In this document: positions 47,428 to 59,734 of the stretch, piece after piece
How positions within the stretch are numbered: the stretch's first letter is position 1
Layout of the letters: every line of letters starts with the position of its first letter
NCBI RefSeq assembly: GCF_050624435.1
Contig: NC_134545.1
Span: 85,464,063 to 85,528,062, forward strand
Source: Tenrec ecaudatus
Lineage: Eukaryota > Chordata > Mammalia > Afrosoricida > Tenrecidae
Reading direction: 5' to 3'
Length of the DNA stretch: 64,000 nucleotides
Notes under the pieces: generated by a model
The model's database searches: none
Told to the model about the DNA's origin: nothing
The model's input: only the letters and a program-made list of their open reading frames with translations
Position numbers and translations under genes: made by a program

Positions 47428-47640
47428 AGCTCATTCTCTGCCTTCCCACTGTTTGTGACTCCCAGTGACCCTGTATCGACCCTGTAGGACCAAGTACAAC
47501 TGCCTCTCTGGGTCTCAATGACTGAAGCTTACTGGAGTAGAAAGCATCATCTTGCCCTCGCAGAGCAGCTGGTGGTTTTGAACTGCCGGCCTCATGGTTG
47601 GCAGTGCAACTTGTAACCCACTACACTGAAATGAACCAGA
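47428..47640 (-). repeat. Afrotherian SINE, reverse orientation
   Basis: GAGCAGCTGGTGGTTTTGAA then CTGCCGGCCTCATGGTTGGC and GTAACCCACTACACTG are the complement of the tRNA-like head. Confidence 0.7.
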
Positions 47641-48875
47641 GTCTCTGGGTAAAGGGAAGAATCCAGGTCGGAAGCAGAACATGTACAGGTGGATCTGGAA
47701 ACCACATTATATTAAAATGCTAGAAAACTAATAAAAAGCTAATAGGAGTTATAGTTTCAAGTGGCGCAGGCATCAGTTAGAGGCCCCCATTGACCAAAAA
47801 TGAGACAACTGAGCACTAATGAGAATATAGCTGCAATGGATTGAAACTCATCAAATACATTTAAATCCATGAGTACTTGATTATACTTTAAAAGACTTAT
47901 TAGTCTGCTCTGGAGAATGCTAGAAACTCTACCTTTTTTTTTTTTTTGAAATTACAAAGAAAGAGGGAAAAAGCACACATTTTTATGTCTTTTTTATATG
48001 AACTGTACATCAAGGTAACCAAATAGTGAGGGAAAAGCTTTATTTATAGAAATCTTCCAGCTGCTACATAATGAAGGAATGTGTAGAACCTTTAATGAAA
48101 GACTAGATCTAAGGAATGATAATCAATTATTGTTCATTTCACAAAATGAAAACAGAAGCCCAAACAACACAACTTAAACCCTCCCACCCCAATCTATAAA
48201 GCGGTATTTCCAAACAATCAAACCTGAATCTGGTCAAGGTTTTTGATGTGAATACTAATTTAAAGAAAATAATATAAAACAAAAAAAATCAAAAAAGAAA
48301 ATAATATGAACAGAAGAACCGCAAGAATGTAAACTGCCGACTGCAGGCTGTGGGAATCTTTCTGGGACAAATACCCTGGTTTCTTCAATTAAAAAAAAAA
48401 AATTTAGGAAACTTCAGAAATTCACCAATGAGTTGCCCAGATTAGAATTTTACAAGTAGTTCACAGAAGTACAAGGAAAAGGAACAGAAGAAGTTAGGAT
48501 ATTTTTATAGATGTGCTAGTGATCGTATGGATTTTTTAAGGTTTTCATTTTTTAAATGCATGCAGATGAAATGATATAATGTATGGAGTTTGCTAGAAAA
48601 CAAGCCGAGGGCTGAAGAATGTTGTTCTTAAGTGTTAAATCAGTTGCAACACAAAGCAACCCTGACTGGGACAGAACAAAACCCGCCCTCCTACCCCGGG
48701 CTCACGTTGATGAGCGGGGAGCCCGCTGTTGCTTGCCGTAACTCCATCTCCTTCAGGGTCTTCATCTGGTTTGCTGACTTTCTATTGACCCAGCATGATG
48801 GCCCTCCCCAGGGACTGTTCTCTCTTGATAACGGGTCCAAAATGCACGAGACAACGTGTTGCCAGGCTCAATGCT

Positions 48876-50715
48876 TTTTAAAAAATCATTTTATTGGGGG
48901 CTCGTACAACTCATCACAATCCATGCATCCATCCATTGTGTCAAGCACATTTGTACATTTGTTGCCTTCATCATTCTCAAAACATTTGCTTTTCACTTGA
49001 GCCCTTGATATCAGCTCCTCATTCCCCCACCCCACTCCCCTCTCCCTCATGAACCCTTGATAATTTATAAATTATCATTGTTTTGTCATATCTTACACTG
49101 CCTGATGTCTCCCTTCACCCTCTTTCCTTTTGTCCACCCCCCACGGAGGAGGTTATATGTAGATCCTTGTAATCAGTTCCCCCTTTCTACCCCAACTTCC
49201 CCCCACCCTCCCAGTATCGCCACTATCGCCACTGGTCCTGAAGGGATCATCTGTCCTGGATTTCCTGGATTCCAGTTCCCATCTGAACCAGTGTACACCC
49301 TCTGGTCTAGCCATACTTGTAAGGTAGTATTGAGATCATGATTGTGAGGAGTGGGGGAGGAAGCATTTAAGAACTAGAGGAAAGTTGTAAGTTTCATCGT
49401 TGCTACACTGTACCCTGACTGCCTCATCTCCTCCCCACCACCCTTCTGAAAAGGGGTGTCCAGTTGCCTACAGATGGGCTTTGGGTCTCCACTCTGCACT
49501 CACCCTCATTTACAATGATATATATTTTTGTTCTTTGATGCCTGATACCTCATCCCTTCAACACCTCATGGTCACACAGGCTGGTGTACTTCCTCCATGT
49601 GGGCTTTGTTGTTTCTGAACTAGATGGCTGCTTGTTTATCTTCAAACCTTTAAGACCCCAGAGGCTATATCTTTTCATAGCTGAGCACGATCAGCTTTCT
49701 TCACCACATTTGCTTATGCACACATTTGTCTTCAAAGATTGTGTCAGGAAGGTGTGCATCATGGAATACCAATTTAATAGAACAAAGTGTTCTTGCATTG
49801 AGTAAGTACTTGAGTGGAGGTCCAATGTCCACCTGCTGCCTTAATACTAAACCTATAAATAAATGCATGTAAATCTATTTTCCTAACATCCTATATAAAT
49901 ATGTTTGCATATGAACATGCCTGTATTTAGACCCTAATAAATGCCCTTTGCCTCCTAGTACTTTCCTCTATTTCCTTTTATTTTCCTCTTGTCCCACTAT
50001 CATGCTCAGCCTTCATTTGGGTTTCAGTAATTTCTCTCAGTTACATTGCCCTTGCTGAATCCCTACCAGGCCTCTCATACCCTCCTTGCCACTAATTTTA
50101 GATCACTTGTTGCTCCCTTGTCCCTGAGTTGGTCAACACCACCTCTTTACCCCCAACTCTCCCTCTCCCATCCCCTGAACCATCAGTCCTGTTGTTTTCT
50201 CCTCCAGCCTGTCTTATCTAGATAGATCTGCAGAGATAATAATATGCACCAAAAAGAAGGCATAGCGAGACAAAGCGACAAAAGCGATCACAACGATGAC
50301 AACAAAAAAGAAAACCAATGACCCAGAAAAAAATTAACTAATTTAAAGAAAAATTTAAATTAAAAGAAGAAAGAGAATCGGTAAACAGATCAAGGTCTGA
50401 TTTTTTTTTAGACAACATATCCCTTGCTTTATTTACATAAACGTTATCACAGCTTAGTTCTCAACTTGCTTCTTCAGTCAACATTAATTTTTTTTAAGGC
50501 ACATTTTTTTTATTTTAACAATTTATTGGGGCTCATACAATTCTTTTCACAGTTCATACATATACACAAGGTCTGATTTTTTACCTCTAGGAATGTCCTC
50601 CAGTTAAGTCCAATGGGGTGCACACTCTGCACCCTCCTCCCCCATCTGGTTGCTCTGCCTCACGACTTTAGGGTTTTGCCTGCGTGTTGCGGGGTCAGAT
50701 GGGGCCAATCCCGAT
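48876..50715 (-). repeat. LINE 3'UTR copy inserted in the RTE element (about 1.8 kb)
   Basis: Minus-strand copy starting TTAAAAAATCATTTTATTGG. Flanks CCAGGCTCAATGCT (48862-48875) and CCAGCCTCCATTCT (50716-50729) look like a decayed 14-bp target duplication with 11 of 14 identical. This shows that the whole 1.8 kb moved as one retroposed unit. It contains the small insertion at 50407-50566. Confidence 0.7.
50407..50566 (-). mobile_element. Short L1-like insertion with probable 3' transduction
   Basis: CAAGGTCTGATTTTTT flanks it exactly (50391-50406 and 50567-50582). On the minus strand it reads a truncated LINE 3' end (GTATGAGCCCCAATAAATTG), an A-rich run, about 85-90 nt of unrelated sequence containing its own AATAAA (50428-50433), and a terminal A-run about 20 nt later. 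That order is what L1 read-through past its own poly(A) site gives. Confidence 0.65.
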
Positions 50716-51861
50716 CCAGCCTCCATTCTAAGGAGCATTCTGGCTGCACTTCTTTGAAGACAGATTTATTTGTTTTCCTGATGGTCCATGCTCCTTTCAA
50801 TATTCTTCACCATCACTGTGATGCAAAGGCAGAGAGGCCTGTGAGTCTTCTGTAGTCATTGTCCAACTTCCACATGCATCAGTGGCAATTAAAGATGGCC
50901 TGGCTTGGCCCAGGTGCACGTTAGTCTTTGGAGTGATGTCCACACTCTTGAACACTCTGCAGAGGTCTTGTGCAGCGTCTGTCCACTGCAATATGCCATT
51001 TGATTTCTTGACAGCTGCTTCCATGATTCTGGATCCAAGCAAAATGAAATCCTAGACAACTTCGATACATTTTCTCCATTTATCATGATGTTATTTATGT
51101 GGTTCTGAGAATTTCCCCCCCAACATTGGTTTGTAATCTTTACTGAAGGCTGCAGTCTTTGACTTCCATCAGTAAGTTGGGGAATAGATACAACAGACTT
51201 GGCTGTAACGTGATCATTGTTGGCACTGCGTTCATTGTACCGGTGTCCATAGCTTTACATATGTTTGACATTCACTAAAACCAACTTTTTAAACGTGAAG
51301 AGAGCGATCTCCCTCATCTTGGCTTTCAAAGCTGGCTGCTGTTTTCAAGTGTTTCGGCTCTAAGCTGGAGACCCTGGGGAAGCCGGCTTGTTCAAAAGGA
51401 GCTCGATATGCTGGCGTTGGGGTGCCCTACAACCCAGCCTGGGCCCCACTGCTCATTCCTCAGCAATGTCTGCTAATCACCAAGCCCACAAGGCTTCCAG
51501 TCAGCATTTGTGTATGTGTAGACAGTGGTTTAAAGTAAGATTCTAGCACAAGTGACAACGGCCAGAATAAGCGAACACAAGGAAAATAACTTGAAAGAAT
51601 GACAATTCAGGAAAAAGGAGAAAACTTTCAAAACGTTTAAAAACCTGTCATTATAAACAAACTATGGTAAATGCACACAATCAAACACCATGCAATGTTA
51701 AGGAGTGAAGATGAATCTGTGAAACTCATAACATGAGTGAACCGGGAGGACATTGTGCTGGTGGCATAGGCCGGTCGCAAGATCACATTGTATGAGACCA
51801 TGTTTATAAAAAGTAAAAGAAAAAAAAGGTTTCCACACAAATATTATTTGATGGTTTCTCA

Positions 51862-51995
51862 GGGTGGGATGGGAGAAAGAGGGAGCGTTTTACTCTTGTA
51901 AAGAGTTACAGTCTCGAAACTCACAGAGGCCAATGTATCCTGTCCTTCAGGGTCACTGAGTCAACAGCGACACGATGGCAGTGAGCTTGAAGGGT
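51862..51995 (+). repeat. Afrotherian SINE, 3' part
   Basis: GTAAAGAGTTACAGTCTCGA, AAACTCACAGAGGCCAATGT and CGACACGATGGCAGTGAG are the family's body and tail. Confidence 0.75.
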
Positions 51996-52009
51996 GGGTT
52001 GATCAGAGA

Positions 52010-52450
52010 GGGGAAATGAGTGACTGGAGGGCAGACATTAACTTGGATGAAAGGGAAGGCCATATGCAATAAGAAGGAGACTAAGCCAAAAAATAGATGC
52101 AGGGAAGACACTGGTAGGGTGTAAGGCTTAAAGGCAGCAGAGGTAAAGAGATTACATACACACTCTTGCAGCACTAGTGATCTATGAATGGAGGCACGGA
52201 GAGACATGCAGTCTGCACAGGTGTGAGAGGGAGAGTAGTGCTATGTTCATGACTATAGGAAGGCTTGACAGACAAGACTTCTACATGTGTTCTTACCTGT
52301 GCTGCGACTGTGTCCATAAATGTGGCGAAGCATACAGGAGGCAAAGTTATTGAAACTTGATAGATATAACCTACCACCGTGAAGGAATTAATTGCTGGGT
52401 GTGGGACTCCAGGATCATTGTCCCAAAGGCCACTAATTGTCCCCAAAGAT
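52010..52450 (+). repeat. HAL1-like LINE 3' region
   Basis: AACTTGGATGAAAGGGAAGG, CATATGCAATAAGAAGGAG and GTGTCCATAAATGTGG also occur, in order, at 62850-63050 and 63900-63950, downstream of an ORF1-like region. This supports assignment to the same HAL1-like family. Confidence 0.55.
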
Positions 52451-52576
52451 CAACACATATTCTAGAAAGACGATGCTCTGTATCCCATTTTGGTGAATAG
52501 TAACTGGGTTTTAAAAGCTTGTGCAAAAAGTGTTGGGTTTTTTTAATTAAAAATCTTGGGCATAGCTATCTAAGGT

Positions 52577-53185
52577 GCATCTATTGGTCTCGCCCCATCT
52601 CAAGAACAGAACAAAATCAAAGACACGTGGAGACAATTAGTCCTCAAGAACCAATGAGCCACATGGATTTCAGCATGCTCGATCCGGAGAACAGGACTCG
52701 AGAGTGTCTGGCTACCGCCACTAGTCACTCTGAAAGGTCTTACATTAGAAAGCCCTGCAAAGATTGGGAGGAAAATGGGAAACAAAATTCAACATTATTT
52801 TTTTAAAAAGACCAGGCGTATTGGTTGGATACTTCGAAAACTTGAGATTATGACCCTCAGCCACCCTTCAGGTCTGGAAGTAAACTCAACTTTCAGCCTT
52901 ATGGTAAACAGGTCTGTAAGGGAAACAGTAACCCTAGAGAGATCTGCACTGTTGGGAATACTCCTTTCAGATCAAGAGGGCAGCATTCGCCCAAGGACAA
53001 CATTGAAGAAGGCCAGGAAGGAGGAGGAATGAATGTGAGCAGAAACGCAGAGGGGAGGGGGATGAAGGATAGTAGGGACCGCCATCAATGACAAGATCAA
53101 CATGTGCGTGAATTGTTGAATGGAAAACTGATCTGCTCTGTAAACCATCCCCCAGGTCACAATACAGCATTTTTAAAAGCTGTAA
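52577..53185 (+). repeat. Dispersed afrotherian repeat (related to 24125-24545)
   Basis: GAGGGCAGCATTCGCCCAAG, GACAACATTGAAGAAGGCC and GAATTGTTGAATGGAAAACT appear in the same order as in the intronic copy. The end has a decayed AATAAA. Confidence 0.55.
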
Positions 53186-53189
53186 TTGA

Positions 53190-53345
53190 TAGTCTCAGAA
53201 AGGTAAGAGAAATTCACATGTGTTTTTACCTGTGTTGCAAAAATATCCATAAATGTGGTGGAGTGTATACAGGACACAACGTCACCTAAACTCTTAGACA
53301 TGATGACGAATGAGGAGGGCTCCTGGGGGCGGCCGGGATCACCGT
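53190..53345 (+). repeat. HAL1-like LINE 3' fragment
   Basis: CACATGTGTTTTTACCTGTG and ATATCCATAAATGTGGTGGA match 52280-52330 and 63895-63935. Confidence 0.5.
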
Positions 53346-53647
53346 CTCAAAGGGCATCAGGTCATGAAGCAAGGATAGTGTGTATTTGTAAAGTATATTC
53401 AGAGCATAATACTACTTTTTAAACATTCCCGGAAAACATACATATATACACATATGGAAGTAAACTTTCAATAGAGGATTTTAAGATAAGAAAAATAAAG
53501 TGGAGAGAAGTCGAATTCAGGACACTGATGAAAATCAGCTAGAGAAAAAAGAGAGGCTGTGTGTGAGCACCTCAGAGAAAGAAGACGCGAGGTGAGAAAT
53601 CGTACAATCTAAAAATTCCGGAAATGTGAATAGGGGGCCTGTAATCT

Positions 53648-54893
53648 TTTAAAAAATCATTTTATTTGGGGGCTTGTACAACTCTTATCACAATCCATCC
53701 ATCCATTGTGTCAAGCACATTTGTACATTTGTTGCCCTCATCATTCCCAAAACATTTGCTTTCTACTTGAGCCCTTGGTATCAGCTCCTCATTTCCCCCC
53801 TCCCTCCCCCCTCCCCCTCCCTCATGAACCATTGATGATTTAGAAATTATTTTTGTCATATCTTACACTGTCCAATGTCTCCCTTCACCCTCTTTTCTGT
53901 TGTCCATCCCCCACGGAGGGGGTTATATGTAAATCCTTGTAATCGGTTCCCCCTTTCTACCCCCCCTTCCCTCCACCCTCCCCGTATCGCCACTCTCGCC
54001 ACTGGTCCTGAAGGGATCATTTGTCCTAGATTCCCTGTGTTTCTGGTTCCTACCTGGACCAATGTACACCCTCTGGTCTAGCTGGATTTGTAGGGTAGAA
54101 TTGGGATCATAATAGTGGGGCAGGGATGGGGGGAAAGGAGGAAGCATTTAAGAATTAGAGGAAAGTTGTAAGTTTCATCGTTGCTACTCTGCACCCTGAC
54201 TGGCTCATCTCCTCCCCACAACCCTTCTGAAAAGGGGTGTCCAGTTGCCTACAGATGGGCTTTGGGTCCTCACCCCACACTCCCCCTCATTCACAATGAT
54301 ATATTTTTTTGTTCTTTGATGTCTGATACCTCATCCCTTCAACACCTCATGATCACACAGGCTGGTGTGCTTCTTCCATGTGGGCTTTGTTGCTTCTGAG
54401 CTAGATGGCCGCTTGTTTACCTTCAAGCCTTTAAGACCCCAGACGCTATATCTTTTGATAGCCAAGCTCCATCAGCTTTCTTCACCACATTAGCTTATGC
54501 ACCTGCTTTTTCTTCAGCGATCGTGTCGGGAAGGTGAGCATCATGGAATGCCAATTTAATAGAACAAAGTGTACTTGCATTGAGGGAGTACTTGAGTGAA
54601 GGGCCAATGTCCATCTGCTAACTTTATACTAAAACTATAAATATATGCACATAGATTTATTTCCCCATCATCATATATAAATATATTTACATATGCACAT
54701 GCCTATATTTAGACCCCTATAAATGCCCTTTGCCTCCTAGTTCTTTCCTCTTGTCCCACTATCATGCTCGGCTTTCATATGGGTTTCAGTAATTCCTCTT
54801 GGTTGCATTGCCCTTGGCCAAGCCCTACCAGGCCTATCATACCTTCCTTGCCACTGATTTTGGATCACTTCTTGTTCCCTTGCTGAATTTTTT
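53648..54893 (-). repeat. LINE 3'UTR copy, reverse orientation
   Basis: Starts AAAAAATCATTTTATTTGGG and runs through CATGTGGGCTTTGTTGCTTC to GGATCACTTCTTGTTCCCTT, colinear with the copies at 36755 and 48876. Confidence 0.75.
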
Positions 54894-55310
54894 ATTGAAA
54901 GGCCCTACCAAGCAGTACGATGGATTTACAAAGTTCCACACAAAGTGCAGCATTGTGAAATTTCAGAACATTAAAGATAAAAGAGAAGACACAGAACAAA
55001 GGAGAGGAAAGAATCAACTATCATACTTGAGGAATCAGAGTGGCATCAGATTGTTCAATACTGCTTGATGTGATTGAACTATGGAATGTTATGATACCTG
55101 TACGAGCTCCCAATGAAATGATTAAAACTTACAAAAAGAGAGAAGAATGGGTGGAGGGTGGGGGGTGAGGGGGAGAATGTCATCAGACTTTTCAATGGCA
55201 ACAGTGGAAACTTGAGACAATGGAACAAATGCTTCAAACTTTGAAATACAGTGACATAGCTTCCAGGACCACAGCTACACTCAAGCCACTACAGTCTGAC
55301 AAAGTGTGGG
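54894..55310 (+). repeat. HAL1/L1 ORF1-like remnant with short nested insertion
   Basis: TCAGAGTGGCATCAGATTGT, CAGTGGAAACTTGAGACAAT and AATGCTTCAAACTTTGAAAT resemble the ORF1 3' region of old L1/HAL1. It is interrupted at 55060-55180. Confidence 0.5.
55060..55180 (+). mobile_element. Short 5'-truncated retroposon (121 bp)
   Basis: CATCAGATTGTTCAAT (55044-55059) and CATCAGACTTTTCAAT (55181-55196) flank it, 14 of 16 identical. The insert carries GAGCTCCCAATGAAATGATT, a LINE-like 3' end with a decayed poly(A) signal, then A/G-rich sequence. Confidence 0.6.
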
Positions 55311-55739
55311 GGGAGAGAGTCAGTAAATAAGGCCTAAATATCTAAAGAGTGAAAAGCCAAAATTACAATATAAGCATATTTGGGTAGAAGTAGGAAAACA
55401 CTGATCAGATTACATAACTACACAAATTACAAATGATTGCTCATGTAGAACTGATAATAGAAAGCTAACTATAACCTTCCGTTAGTTTGTTTTTTGCGAT
55501 ATGGAAATATTCTATCTTTAATAAAATATTTAAAACCCAGGTAAGTAAAATAGAGCATATTCTAATCATTCATAATTAGCATTCACCAGGACTTTGCTAC
55601 ACGTGCATCATGTAACCATGTTCCTTTAATGTTTTTAATTAAAAATTATTTAGAAGTATAAACTAATAGTATGACTTTCTTCGAGTCATATGAATGACAG
55701 AGACGGGAGGGTGAGGAGAAAGTAGAACATTTTTTGTAA

Positions 55740-55870
55740 GTAGTTAAAAAATTATTAAAAATCTTCCAAGTACTTATGCCATGCACTGTTCTACACACAT
55801 TCATTTAATGCTCATAGCAATTCAGTGAGGTGGATACTAGTACTATTCCCTTTTGACAGAAAAGAGTTGT
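55740..55870 (+). repeat. MIR SINE fragment
   Basis: GCCATGCACTGTTCTACACA, then TTAATGCTCATAGCAATTC and GAGGTGGATACTAGTACTAT, follows MIR. Confidence 0.7.
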
Positions 55871-56429
55871 CGATCAATTGAAATTTCTTTAACGAGCAGG
55901 TGCTCCTTTTTAAATAATAATAAAAAGATGATGGGTCATTAAGATCTATTTCCCTTCTCACACGACAATCCTTTGGTTGCTTGAAGCCCTTTCCTCTCCA
56001 ATTAAAAAGGCCCCAGGTCCTTCAATAATACCTCAGACGTAGAATGATTATACATCCCAGTTATTGCTAATAAATTCTTTCACTCTCAACTGTGATTCAG
56101 TTTCAACTCATGAATGCATTATCACCCTGCTCATAGATTCTGTACCATGGGACTTGGCCACTTGTGGACTTTGCTCTTACGGAAGACCCCCCTGTTTTGA
56201 GCTTAGCAAAATATGAGGCTCACTAGATCATTGTCCCACTCTCCTCCTAACTGTGTGCATCTATTGAAGCAGCCCGGGAGCCATCATGCTCCTGGGGTGC
56301 CGCACAATTAGCTCACGCTGAACTCCCTGTCAAATAAATTCAGTCTTTGTTACCTGACTTATCCTTAAGCCGGGCCACCTCGTTTGATATTTGGGCCTTG
56401 GATCTTTTTTTTTTTTTTTTTTACTTTTG

Positions 56430-56930
56430 GATTTATTTATTTTAAAAATCATTATGTTGGGGGCTCTCACAGCTCTTACAACATCCCATACATCAATTGT
56501 ATCAAGCACATTTGTACATATGTTGCCATCATCATTTTTTTTGCTTTCTTTAATCATTTTATTAGGGGCTCATACAACTCTTATCATAATCCATACATAC
56601 ATCAATTGTGTAAAGCACATTTGTACATTCATTTCCCTCATCATTCTCAAAACATTTGCTCTCCACCTAAGCCCCTGGCATCAGGTCCTCATTTTTTCCC
56701 TTCCCTTCCCTCTCCCCCCTCCCTCATGAACCCTTGATAATTTGTAAATTATTATTTTGTCATATCTTTCCCTGTCTGATATCTATCTTCACCCACTTTT
56801 CTGCTCTCTATCCCCTAGGGAGGAGGTCACATGTAGATCCTTGTAATCGGTTCCCCCATTTGCAACCCACGCTCCCTCCACCCTCCCAGTATGGCCACTC
56901 TCGCCACTGGGCCTGAACCTGCCTGCAGAA
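56430..56930 (-). repeat. Two stacked LINE 3'UTR copies, reverse orientation
   Basis: A first 3' end (ATTATGTTGGGGGCTC) runs from 56430 to about 56540, and a second begins TTTAATCATTTTATTAGGGG and runs to about 56930. The second appears to have inserted beside or within the first. Confidence 0.7.
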
Positions 56931-58149
56931 CTTCACAGTCACTCCCACAATGTCATTTGTTCGTGTAGCATCGTCGTTCCAGCCTGTCGATATCATTTCG
57001 AATCTCAGTGCTGTCATTCAGCGTATTAGGACTCCTGTCCCTCCTTGTGTGGTGTGGAATTGTGATGTCTGGACACTTGCGTCTTCGCTGGAGTCACTGA
57101 CGGAAACAACGCCTGGCCGGAGCTGAGTCACAAGTTCAAAGACTTCCCGTCGACAAGGCATCCAGGTGTCCATTGCACCTGAGTACTGTGAATCACCGCT
57201 TAGGATTTCTCCAAGTGGGGCCTCTCGCAGCCTGCTTTATTTATTGTAATCTTAGCTACCAGGGTAATATGACGCACTGCCTCATGCAGTTGAAAGCAAC
57301 AACAACAACAGAAAGGTAGAAAGAAAAGGAAAATCAGTATCTTCAGTAGTCTTTTAACTTTTTAACCCAGTACTCTTATCAACAAAAGCAGCAAGTTATG
57401 TTGTCTTTTGAGCGAGGCTCTTGGAGAACTCATGCTGGCTGCCTTCTACGGAATGTCATTCTCCTTGCTCAGCATTGCCAGACCTCGTGTGGAATAATCA
57501 TTTCTAGAATTTTGCCAGCAACTAATATTAATCTTGACAGTCTTTAATTTCCAGAACCGCTATCTACTTATTGTTGAGTATCATGACAGTATTTGTTCAC
57601 CTCCTTCCCCTTGGCACCTCTCCCATTGCTCACGCTCACCCAAAGGTCACCAACAACAGATTTTTGATCACATATGACTTTAACACCTACAATGGTCTCA
57701 GCATCCTTTTTACCATGATCTTGTCCCCCTACCGTTTCTGGTTTAAGTTATTCTACTTGAGATTTGGAGAAAGATTAAAAAAAAAAAAAAAGGTAACAGC
57801 TCTGCTTTCTCTGTCTTTGATAAACATCACATGTGACCTTTAATCCAGAAGCTTGCCCTGGGCATTAAACAAATTTTATTTTATTTATTCCCTCTGTTTA
57901 GCACACAAGTAATCCACTATTTCATTTTAATCAATATACAAATATTGCAAATAATGCTAGGGCTCTCATTGGCCACCCCTTCCAATTTTAGTCTCTCCCC
58001 TTCTGATACTAGCATTTTATATATTTTTCCAGACCTTTCCCATCAATGTATACACATATGTGCACACATGTTTTGTGTTCGTGTTTTAACATATCATCCA
58101 ATTAATATTTTCCTAATAGAACACTTCTTGATTTTTAAACTCAAAACTT

Positions 58150-58737
58150 CATAAAAGATAAGCACCTTACGGGGAAGAGACCAGCCAGTCAGGGTGCAAT
58201 ATAGCACCGATGAAACATACAACTTTCCCCTAGCTCTTTAATGCTTCCTTCTCCCCACTACCATGATCCCAATTCTGCTTGACAAATCCAGCTACATCAG
58301 AGGGTGTACACTGGTGCAGATAGGGCTAGAAACAGGGAATCCAGGACAGATAAAGCCCTCAGGACCAATAATGAGAGTAGTGATACCAGGAGGGAAAAGG
58401 GAAGGTGTGGGGGGTAAGGGGGAACCGATCACAATGATCTACATCTAATCTCCTCCCAGAGGGACAGACAACAGAAAAGTGGGTGAAGGGAGACATCAGA
58501 CAGTGTAAGACATGACAAAATAATAATTTATAAATTATCAAGGATTTGGGAGGGAGGGAAGGTGGGGGAGGGGAAAATGAGGATCTGATACCAAGGCCTC
58601 AAGTAGAAAGAAAATGTTTTGAGAATGATGATGGCAAGAAATGTACAAATGTGCTGACACAATGTTTTATGTATGTATGGATGGATGGATTGTGATAACA
58701 GTTGCACAAGCCTCCAGTAAAATGATTTTTTAAAGGT
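58150..58737 (+). repeat. LINE 3'UTR copy, 5'-truncated
   Basis: Contains CAGTCAGGGTGCAATATAGC, GGGAATCCAGGACAGATAAA and ends CCTCCAGTAAAATGATTTTT. The usual AATAAA is mutated to AGTAAA. Confidence 0.75.
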
Positions 58738-58784
58738 ATTCATCTTGCAATGCTTTTTAGTTGTATTTATATAGGGATTATAAT

Positions 58785-58937
58785 CAGGGAAGAACTGCCC
58801 CTGTGCTTTTCAAAGACTGTAACTCTTGACAGGAGTAGAAAGTTCTGTTTTTCTCCCACAGAGCAGCTGCTGGTTTTGAACTACTGACCTTGTGGTTAAA
58901 CAGCCCAACTTGTAACCACTACACCACCAGGGCTCCA
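58785..58937 (-). repeat. Afrotherian SINE, reverse orientation
   Basis: GAGCAGCTGCTGGTTTTGAA and GTAACCACTACACCACCAGG then GCTCC are a well-kept complement of the tRNA-like head. Confidence 0.85.
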
Positions 58938-59734
58938 TATATATATAAAATTTAAATATATGAATGCTATATATATTCCATATGTATACATAGATACAAT
59001 ATACTCATATATATAGCATTTGCCTCCCTCAAATTCAATACAATATTATAAACATGATATCCAGGGGAAAATGCCAAATATCATTTGAAATAAAATTGGT
59101 AGAATGCTAGAATCATAAATAGACATTTTGAAGGTGTCAGCAAAGGGAATGTGAATCTGGATTGTGGGTTACACTAAGAAAAGTGCTTTATTACCACTAA
59201 TAAAGCAATCGTTAGTTACAGCAATGCTCATTCCTTGGCTATCAGGAAGCAATGCTTTCTGCATTTTACAGCTTGTCATTTATAAAGCCTTGTCATTTCT
59301 ATATAGCCACATTATGGGTTTTGGTTACATTTTTAGGAAATCAGTTGAGAAATTTATATCTTATTATCATTTTTCACATTTAAGACAATAGAAAACAGAT
59401 GTTAGCAGACAATCTCATTTTTCTCCGATGGAGCAGCTGATGGGTTTGAGCCAATGATCTCATGTTTGGTGGTCCAGTGCCTAAGCCTCCATCACCCCTA
59501 GAGCCAAGACCTAATGGTATCCCTCATTCCACATCCTTTTCTGAATCTGACTTGATGATGAGGAAAAAAACCAAAACTATTCCCGCATGACTCAGCCACA
59601 GCTGTACCTCCTGCAGACCCCCACTCATTGGATGAAAGCCATTACCTACTCCTTTACTGTCTTACCATTAATAGACAGTGGCCAATACCAACCAAATCCT
59701 CGCAACTGCATACTGGAACAGTGCACAAAGAACT

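Larger units (their letters stand above)
48630..51115 (-). repeat. RTE/BovB-type LINE split by a younger LINE insertion
   Basis: The outer parts (48630-48861 and 50730-51115) are consecutive RTE sequence on the minus strand, including GGGGTCCAAAATGCACGAGA-like and CTAAGGAGCATTCTGGCTGC segments. The middle is the LINE 3'UTR copy listed next. Confidence 0.75.
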
